Origin: Bubalus kerabau
Lineage: Eukaryota; Chordata; Mammalia; Artiodactyla; Bovidae
Direction: 5' to 3'
DNA: 64,000 nt
NCBI RefSeq assembly: GCF_029407905.1
Contig: NC_073637.1
Location: 49,786,501-49,850,500, forward strand
Part shown: positions 56,888 through 64,000 of the stretch, piece after piece
Layout: every line of letters begins with the position of its first letter
Numbering within the stretch: position 1 is the stretch's first letter
The notes under the pieces: model-generated
Told to the model about the DNA's origin: nothing
Database searches by the model: none
What the model saw: the letters and a program-made list of their open reading frames with translations, nothing else
Program-made: the position numbers and the translations under genes

Positions 56888-58612
56888 ATAATAGCATCTT
56901 CCTATAACCAGCATCTCGATAAAATTGTAATTGCTATATACCACTAGATTTACTTTTTATGATTTGATTTCATGGTAAACCATTTTAATGTCAGCATTTC
57001 TTGGTCTGTGAACTCTCTTAACAAGATGAACAAGTGGACTCACTGTTTACTCTAGGTGCACAACACAGGTTGCAACCTCTGAGCAATCTTTTATGAGCTC
57101 AGCTTTGTAAAGGAAGATTAAAAATGATTGATGGTGTAGTTCTAACAATTTGAAACTAGTTTGGTCCCAAATCATTTAAACTGGGCTTTCAACAGATCCT
57201 TTTTATGTGTATTACAAAGACAGTGGGAAACCTACTGCTTTTCCTAGGGAAGAGTTATTGCGATAAGTTTGTGCAAAGTTTGAATTGATACTTTGCTGAT
57301 ATATAATTGGCTTAGGTTAGACTTCTCTTAAACAGATCTCTCTGCTTGTTGAAAACTGGTCTATATATCTAGAAGTTACCTCTTTCGCCTTGATAGCATG
57401 TACATATGGGTATTTTCTGGTAATTTGTGTATGTGTGTGCAGCGACATCTGTGAATTGAGTTGAAGAGTAACTATATCAGCAAGAGATTAGAATTTAAAG
57501 TCATCAGGTGCTCAGGCTTATAGTGTGTGGATTTTTCCTTTTTCTCCCTTTTTCAAAGCCACTTAACCATGCTTCATTCAGTTCATATATTTTTTTAATA
57601 TACCCTAAAGAACATACTAAAATCAAGACATACCTTATGTCCATAGCATTCCATCAACTCAGTAGCACTGTCAAAAAAGGAAATTAAATTAGTTCTTTGT
57701 GCAACTCCATGCAGTAAACTGCAATGATTGCTATAGATTAAAATCTTTCCCCTTAATTATTTCTTTATTCGGTGTTTTCTGAATTAAAAACAAATACATG
57801 CTTAGTACTAATTAGAACTAAATAAATAATATAAAGGTTCATAAAAGTTATGTCCTTCCACACCGTTCTTGTCCTATAAACATAAATGTGTAATGGCATA
57901 TATATAATACATTTTTAGCACTACTTAATTTTTAAAACTCTTTCTAAATTTTTGTGTGTCTTGGGCCTCTGGGAATCTGGCAAATGCCATGGATCTTTTT
58001 TCCAAGAACATGCCCTTAAGTACATACACACAAAATATTGCATATGACTTTAAGAGCTTCTTAGATCTCTTTTAGTTATTTGCAGCCTTCAGGTTTGAAT
58101 GTTTGCTTTTAGTGTTTATGCACTTGGAGAAGTATACTTGTTAATGTAGAATTTTGGGTAGTGTAGATTTTAGACGTCTTTTTTTTTTGATGGGGCATGT
58201 GTGCGTGTTTGTAAACACTTAAACATCCAATTTGTGGTGAATTAGTTTTTCCTAAACATATTTTTTGGGTAACTGAAATTACGTATTAATTACCTAATTA
58301 ATCTTATTAATTCTAAAATACTTTAAAGGAAAATGTCTAAATATTATACTTGGCTTCTAAAATAATACAGATTTATTTTGATTATTTAGACTTATTATAA
58401 ACTTGAGCTTATATTTTATATGTGTATATATGTCAGAATGTAGCAGTGGTTCTTAATCTAATTTCTTGGACCTTCCTTGGGATCTTTGAACTCTGAAATT
58501 AAGAATAAAATTTGGAGTGGATACATACGAACTGTTTCTTCATCAAATAGACTTTGTAAAAGTATGTCCAGTTTTTTAAAGTTAAGGTGTTATTTATACA
58601 TGATAAAACTCC
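56888..58612. other. Unassigned intronic stretch
   Basis: The sequence is A/T-rich. Segments at about 57955-58045 and 58443-58490 look like pieces of an ancient repeat with a GTGGTTCTTAA-type start. No genes are seen. Confidence 0.45.
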
Positions 58613-58624
58613 CTCGTTTTAAAT

Positions 58625-58938
58625 TAATTTTTTATGTATTTATGTATGGCTTTGCTGGGTCTTTGATGCTGTGTGCAGACTTTCTCTAGTCGTGGTGAAC
58701 AGGGGCCGCTCTTGTTTGCAGTGTGCGGGCTGCTCATTGTGGTGGCTTCTCTTGGTGTGGAGCACAGGCTCTAGGTGAGCAGGCTTCACTAGTTGTGGCA
58801 CGTGGGCTCATTAGTTGTGGTACATGGGCTTAGTGGCTCCCTGGTATGTGAAATCCTCCTGGACCAGGGCTTGAACCCGTGTTCCCTGCATTGGCAGTCA
58901 GATTCCTGTTCACTGTGTCACAGGGAAGTCCAAACCCA
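58625..58938 (-). mobile_element. CHR-type SINE
   Basis: This is a reverse copy with a duplication CTCGTTTTAAAT / CTCATTTTAAAT at 58613-58624 and 58939-58950. Confidence 0.92.
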
Positions 58939-59117
58939 CTCATTTTAAATGTAAAGTTTGATGAACTTTAGTGTTAATAGTTGTAAATAGATTGTATTAT
59001 GGGCACCACAGTTATACAGTTATTAGTGCCCCTTTGCTCTCAGTATCTTCCCACTCACCTTGGCCCCAAGGGAACCACTTGTCAGCTGTGGTTTTACCTT
59101 TTCTAGAGTTCCATATA

Positions 59118-59387
59118 GGGAGAAGGCAATGGCACCCAACTCCAGTACTCTTGCCTGGAAAATCCCATGGATGGAGAAGCCTGGTAGGTTGCAGTCCATG
59201 GGGTTGCTGAGGGTCGGACACAACTGAGCAACTTCACTTTCCCTTTTCACTTTCATGCATTGGAGAAGGAAATGGCAACCCACTCCAGTGTTCTTGCCTT
59301 GAGAATCCCAGGGACGGAGGAGCCTGGTGAGCTGCCTTCTCTGGGATCGCACAGAGTCGGACACAACTGAAGTGACTTAGCAGCAGC
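59118..59387 (+). mobile_element. BOV-A2 SINE
   Basis: This is a dimer with a perfect 13-bp duplication AGAGTTCCATATA at 59105-59117 and 59388-59400. Confidence 0.95.
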
Positions 59388-59417
59388 AGAGTTCCATATA
59401 AAGGAAGTCATATAGTA

Positions 59418-59483
59418 TTGGGTTGGCCAAAAATTCATTTGAGTTTTTCTGTAAGATGTTAATGAACTTTTTGGCCAACCCAG
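59418..59483. mobile_element. Mariner-type MITE
   Basis: About 66 bp has inverted termini TTGGGTTGGCCAAAAA-like and TTTTTGGCCAACCCA, flanked by TA on each side (59416-59417, 59484-59485). There is no transposase. It is a short palindromic DNA transposon. Confidence 0.85.
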
Positions 59484-59583
59484 TAGTAATGTTTTGTTCA
59501 CTTCTTAACAATCATAATGTATTTTGAGATCACCTGTTGTATTGATCCTTTGTTCCTTTTTATTGCTGAGTAGTATTCCACTG

Positions 59584-59719
59584 TGGAGAAGGCAATGGCA
59601 CCCCACTCCAGTACTCTTGCCTGGAAAATCCCATGGACGGAGGAGCCTGGTAGGCTGCAGACCATGGGGTCGCAAAGAGTCGGACACAACTGAAGCGACT
59701 TAGCAGCAGCAGCAGCAGC
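59584..59719 (+). mobile_element. Single-unit BOV-A2 variant
   Basis: It starts like the first unit (GGAGAAGGCAATGGCACC) but ends like the second (GAAGCGACTTAGCAGCAG), about 136 bp. A perfect 12-bp duplication AGTATTCCACTG lies at 59572-59583 and 59720-59731. Confidence 0.94.
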
Positions 59720-59731
59720 AGTATTCCACTG

Positions 59732-60003
59732 GTGGAGAAGGCAATGGCACGCCACCCCAGTACTCTTGCCTGGAAAATCCCATGGACGGAGGAACCTGGC
59801 AGGCTGCAGTCCGTGGGGTCGCTTAGAGTCAGACACGACTGAGCGACTTCACTTTCACTTTTCACTTTCATGCATTGGAGAAGGAAATGGCAACCCACTC
59901 CAGTGTTTTTGCCTGGAGAATCCCAGGGACGGCGGAGCCTGGTGGGCTGCCGTCTATGGATCGCACAGAGTTGGACACGACTGAAGCGACTTAGCAGCAG
60001 CAG
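59732..60003 (+). mobile_element. BOV-A2 SINE, adjacent to the previous one
   Basis: This is a full dimer inserted at the right target copy of the preceding element. The duplication is GTATTCCACT / GGATTCCACA (7-bp core ATTCCAC). Confidence 0.92.
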
Positions 60004-60240
60004 GATTCCACAGAATGGATATGCTACTGCAGTTGTTTATCCATTTGTGTTTAGTAGACCTTTGGTTTGCCCCCAGGTTTTGGCTATTACAAATAGTACT
60101 GCTGTGAACATTTGTGAGCATATCTTTGTGTGAATATTTTTTATTTTTCTTGGGTAAATTCTAGGAGTCAGAATTTGGGTTATATAGTAAGTTTATATTT
60201 AATATTAAGATACCGCAATTACTGTTTTCTCCCTTTTCAC

Positions 60241-60969
60241 CAACAATTTTTAGGGAGCTCTAGCTTTTTGGAAAGATCTCAGTTTCCACTTTTCTGAGTC
60301 AAACAAGGCCAACACCCCATTTCCTGACCCAGGACTGAGACTGGGCTGCAACCTAGCTCCTTGCTCTCGGGGATTGTATCTAAGTGTGATGTACCTATGG
60401 ATATTGCTGTATTAACTCAGAGAGTTAATGCTCTGGTTTGTGAGTTCTCTATTCTAGCTTGGTTGGCTAGTTAAGCTTTTCAGAAACGCAGTTTATTTAA
60501 CATTTCTATCTGCACACAGGATAGAGAAGGTTGAGGTACTTCATAGACCTGAAAGTTCCAGAGACAGTTCTTAAATTGCTTCTTAACTCTGAACTTCAAT
60601 TGCCACTTTAATTAGAGGAATCTTGGGTGGTAACTTCATAGACATATATTTACCAAGTAAAATAACCTTGACACTGCTCTTAGAAATACTGCTGATTATA
60701 AAAGTCATGGCAAACCTTTTCTGAAAGGATTTTATTAATATATTGACTCATAATTCATCAACAAAAATGATGTGAAATTATTAGTTTTGACCTACGCAGT
60801 AGTATCTGTGTCTGCCAGCAGATTGGGTTTCTTATTGGTATACCAGTGCTTCTAGCAGAAGCCTGAGAGTATGTTCCTGCCGCCCTGCTGTTCGTCCATC
60901 TTTAGGCCCTTTTGTACCCTTAAAATACAACTTGTATATTTTATGAAAAGCAAATATTAGTATTCTTTG
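60241..60969. other. Unassigned intronic stretch
   Basis: No named repeat or gene is seen. Confidence 0.45.
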
Positions 60970-60978
60970 AAACTAGTA

Positions 60979-61300
60979 GTTTTTTTAATCTCAGTTTTAT
61001 TTATTTATTTTACTTTACAATATTGTATTGGTTTTGCTGTACATTGACGTGAATCCGCCATGGGTGTACATGTGTTCCCTATCCTGAACCCCTCTCCCAC
61101 CTCTGTTCCCCCTCCCATCCCTCTGAGTCATCCCAGTGCACCAGCCCTGAGCACCCTGTATCATGCATCGAACCTGGACTGGCGATTCGTTTCACATGTG
61201 ATAATTTACATGTTTCAATGCCATTCTCCCATATCATCCCGCCATCGCCTTCTCCCACAGAGTCCAAAAGATTGTTCTATACATCTGTGTCTCTTTTGCT
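60979..61300 (-). mobile_element. Bovine L1 3' end
   Basis: Antisense L1 3' UTR (CAATATTGTATTGGTTTTGC, then CCCATCCCTCTGAGTCATCC) has a 9-bp duplication AAACTAGTA at 60970-60978 and 61301-61309. It is truncated to about 320 bp. Confidence 0.92.
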
Positions 61301-61334
61301 AAACTAGTATTTAAAATCATAGTTAGCGCATACT

Positions 61335-61500
61335 CTCTTCACTCAGGTCTTCACAGGGCTGAGTGCTTGTTCATCAGCCCTCGGCGGAGGTGTCATCTGA
61401 GAGAGGCCTTTACCAGATCGCCCCAGCTTAACAGCACATTTCTGTCTTTTTCTTAGTGCTTTAAACAATCTATAAGCACATTAACTTTCTTAATTTTCAT
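61335..61500 (+). mobile_element. Probable L2 fragment
   Basis: The motif GTGTCATCTGAGAGAGGCCT followed by TTACCAGATCGCCCCAGC resembles L2. It is diverged. Confidence 0.5.
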
Positions 61501-61508
61501 TTTAAAAT

Positions 61509-61973
61509 AGTGGTTCTTAAAGTGTGAACCCCCAGCACTCTCTGAAGTTTAAACTATTTTTGTAATAATAAGTAAACATTATTCATCTTTTTTACTCTCA
61601 TTCTTTCATGAATGTCTAATGGAGGTTTTCAGACGCTCCATTATAATGTGTTATATAAGAGATTGAATGCAGAATCAGAATGAGAAATCCAGTTGTCTTT
61701 TATTAAAGTAGACATTAGTAGAATTTACAAAACTATGAACAATGTCATTCTTTTATCCTGATTAAAATTTCTTTTTGATAAGGTAAATGTTTTACAGAAG
61801 TGTGAAAATGTAATTTAAGTTAGTGTCTGATGCATTTTTTTAAGTGAATAAAGTATTTTGAACATTTTTTTGGTTTGAATTTCAGTATGAAATATCAATG
61901 TAAAAGTTCTTTGAGGTCCACAATAATTTTTGAGTGTTAAAAGGGCCCTTTGACCAAAAAATTTGAGAACTGG
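61509..61973. mobile_element. hAT-Charlie-type DNA transposon relic
   Basis: The left end GTGGTTCTTAAAGTGTGAAC and right end AAAAAATTTGAGAACTGGTG are inverted-terminus-like. Internal text CTTTGAGGTCCACAATAATT fits non-autonomous members of the group. Confidence 0.6.
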
Positions 61974-63368
61974 TGTTCTTAAAAGTCCCATGAAAGTAAA
62001 GACCTTATGTATTTGATTTGGTTTCATATTCATAGGGCCTGGCAGAGGTAAAACTGGCCTGTGGAAATCACTGAAGTATCTGGGTGAACAGATTATGAAT
62101 GAATGAAAGAAAATGACAATTGTAGAATTCTGGTGATTCTCTGCAGGGCTTTCAAGTTTTTCTATAGTAACTGGTTTTTGTAGACATCATATTTGATAGA
62201 AAATTATTCCAGTTCATCAGAAAGCATAATCTTTATTTTGGCCAGGTTTAATTGTTCCCTGATATGGAACTGAAAGTTTTTGATGTGATTTTGGTTAGAG
62301 ATTCTGTTAAATGTTCCTTTCTAGGAAGGATGGAAGATTTTACCCATCATGCTTATTAATTAACTCAAAGTTTAAGTTGATTGACTTCTAGTATAATTTA
62401 TTTGGATATTTTAGATTGTTATTTATATTTTATCTTATAAAGTACTTTCTGTATTTTATAATAAATACAGAATACTTTATAATAAAAATATTTTCTGTTA
62501 TGGAAGTTAAATCCTTTATTGCTTTTAGCCTTTGGACAAAGTTAGGTTTTCATTTTTTTTTTAATGCCAGACACTTAAATAGTATTTTGTTCATTGTAGA
62601 TTACACATAGTCTGTTTTGCTTTTTCAGATTGCCCATACTGAAATAATAAATGATAGTAAGGAAAAAAAAATTTATTCCTTTCAGGTATTTTCAGCAGAC
62701 AGGAAATCTGTTTACTGTCCTGCAAGTTGGAATTCTTTACTAAGATTTGCCCATTCTGAGAAGATACAAACTTCAGAAAGCTAGGAGATGGTTCTAAAGA
62801 CTGCTGACCTATTCCAAGAACAACACTGATTGTGTAGGTCACATCAGGGAAGTTATTTATAAGCATTTAGACCCAGAGTATGTCAGTGTTAGGGAGGTGT
62901 AGAAGAATTTGGTAATTTCAGATTCTGCTGGTTAGTTTGTTTCTGCCCCTTAGGGCATAATTTATAGAAGACTTTTCATTTACCCACTGATAAAAAGGAT
63001 AAAGTAACCTGGCTGGCACAAGTTCATAAGTAGTCGTAAATTAGGGGGTCAAGCTATAAAGAATAAGTCTTAACTCTGATAGGGCACTTGGATGCTTCTC
63101 CGTTGAACTGCTCACTTTATCTTTTCTCTCATTTCTTTACTGTGGAGATCCTTCCAATTAGGGCTTAAGTTTCTCTTTATGCTTTTGTAAATAAAAGGTT
63201 CATTCTTGGATCTGTATTTCTCAGTGTACCCAGTTTTTAGCAACACAAGGAGTCTTAAAGAAGGAGACTTGTGGTTTAATCATTTGAGTTCATTGCAGTC
63301 ACCTGAGGTGTTAGAACAGAGACAAAGGCTGGTCCATGCTACCTCATTAAAAACTAGAATGAAGTAGG
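61974..63368. other. Unassigned intronic stretch
   Basis: The sequence is A/T-rich, with no repeat, RNA or coding signal that I can name. Confidence 0.5.
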
Positions 63369-63375
63369 ATGTTAG

Positions 63376-63510
63376 GCGGAGAAGGCAATGGCACCCCACT
63401 CAAGTACTCTTGCCTGGCAAATCCCATGGACGGGGGAGCCTGGTGGGCTGCCGTCTCTGGGGTTGCACAGAGTCGGACACAACTGAAGGGACTTAGCAGC
63501 AGCAGCAGCA
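63376..63510 (+). mobile_element. Single-unit BOV-A2 variant
   Basis: It is about 135 bp, with first-unit start and second-unit end as at 59584-59719. The probable duplication is GGATGTTAG / GAATGTCAG. Confidence 0.9.
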
Positions 63511-63512
63511 GA

Positions 63513-63690
63513 ATGTCAGAATCACCTGGAGAATATGAAAATGAAAATAGAAACCACCCCCCCCCAAAAAAGAAATCCCACATCCCCCCAAACCCTAAAA
63601 TACAGGATAAGGAGCCCCAGGCCAGGTTAATTACCTCTGATTTTCAGAGATTGGGTTTCAGGCATCTGTATTTTTTAAGATACTGATGGC
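63513..63690. mobile_element. MER5A-like relic
   Basis: The sequence CAGAATCACCTGGAGAATAT at left and TTTCAGGCATCTGTATTTTT at right recall MER5A. The C- and A-rich middle is decayed. Confidence 0.5.
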
Positions 63691-64000
63691 TGTAATATGT
63701 CACCAGAGTAAAGACCTCTCTTCACTTATTAAAAAAAACTCCCCTGGTCATTTTGATAAGCTAGGAACAAATGATATAGAGCTCCTGAGCATGTGGGATC
63801 ATTTGTGACACTTATAAACAAAATAGAGGAGTGTGCTTTTGTTTGGAGAGCTATTAAACTCCCCATGTATCTTGTTTTTAAGAATAGGGAGCATGACATC
63901 AATAAGCAGGGTTAATTAAAAGTCTGTCAGCACTGTTTTGTGGACAGAAGCATAGGGGGAGAGAAAATGAAAGGCCAGTAAGCAGGACTAGAACAGGACT
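63691..64000. other. Unassigned window end
   Basis: Nothing recognisable; still EIF3H intron 1. Confidence 0.5.

Larger units (their letters stand above)
59000..60240 (-). mobile_element. Old L1M 3' UTR, heavily interrupted
   Basis: L1M landmarks in antisense are spread around later insertions: TCTAGAGTTCCATATA, TTTATTGCTGAGTAGTATTC, TTGTTTATCCATTTGTGTTT and GGCTATTACAAATAGTACTG. It is the landing pad for a mariner MITE and three BOV-A2. Confidence 0.7.
37381..64000 (+). other. EIF3H intron 1 (continues past the window)
   Basis: The donor gtgagt at 37381 opens an intron for which no acceptor plus MPN-coding exon was found, so intron 1 appears to run to the window end (at least 26.6 kb). It contains L2 (38430-38990), Bov-tA dimers, a near full-length BovB, a long L1, many BOV-A2 and a mariner MITE, annotated separately. 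Unique stretches are 37381-38430, 39839-41025, 51400-54380, 55624-56588, 56888-58612 and 61974-63360. Confidence 0.85.

Overview
The window is nuclear genomic DNA of a bovid ruminant (cattle, sheep or goat type). It carries many ruminant-specific repeats: BOV-A2 and Bov-tA SINEs, CHR-type tRNA-Glu SINEs, bovine-type L1 3' ends and at least ten copies or fragments of the RTE retrotransposon BovB. I cannot tell the species from sequence alone. Nothing is prokaryotic, and I found no evidence of a new gene system. The value lies in two host genes and an unusually readable record of transposon insertions.

Two housekeeping genes are present, arranged head to head. UTP23 (nucleolar SSU-processome protein with a PIN-like fold) lies on the minus strand. 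All three coding exons are present and intact (17822-17635, 14368-14194, 13285-12902; 248 residues), joined by GT-AG introns. EIF3H (translation initiation factor 3 subunit h) starts on the plus strand at 37249. Only coding exon 1 (44 residues) is inside the window, and everything from 37381 to the end appears to be intron 1. Each gene begins in a CpG-rich promoter without an obvious TATA box. The same neighbour pair, in divergent orientation, is known from the human chromosome 8q region. Here the gap between the two start codons is about 19.4 kb and is largely filled with mobile elements.

Layout: 1-12850 lies downstream of UTP23 and contains old L1, MER5-type DNA transposon relics, a solo LTR nested in a small L1, many SINEs and one BovB fragment. 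12850-18110 is UTP23 with its promoter. 18110-37060 is the intergenic interval: five BovB copies or fragments plus a twin-primed sixth, a nested L1/CHR/BovB stack at 29.5-33.5 kb, and two LTRs of one family in inverted orientation just upstream of EIF3H. 37060-64000 is the EIF3H promoter, exon 1 and intron 1. The intron holds a near full-length antisense BovB (41026-44218), an antisense L1 with ORF2 remnants (45001-50755, interrupted by three younger insertions), L2, a mariner MITE and a cluster of BOV-A2 insertions.

The most noteworthy structures are: a BOV-A2 flanked by about 100-bp direct repeats (10051-10487), far longer than a normal target-site duplication; two clear 5'-inverted (twin-priming) retrotransposon insertions; the inverted LTR pair beside EIF3H; and two BOV-A2 copies inserted one after another at the same target. 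Repeat boundaries given without a target-site duplication are accurate to about 10-20 bp. Family names rest on recognition of consensus motifs, not on a database search.
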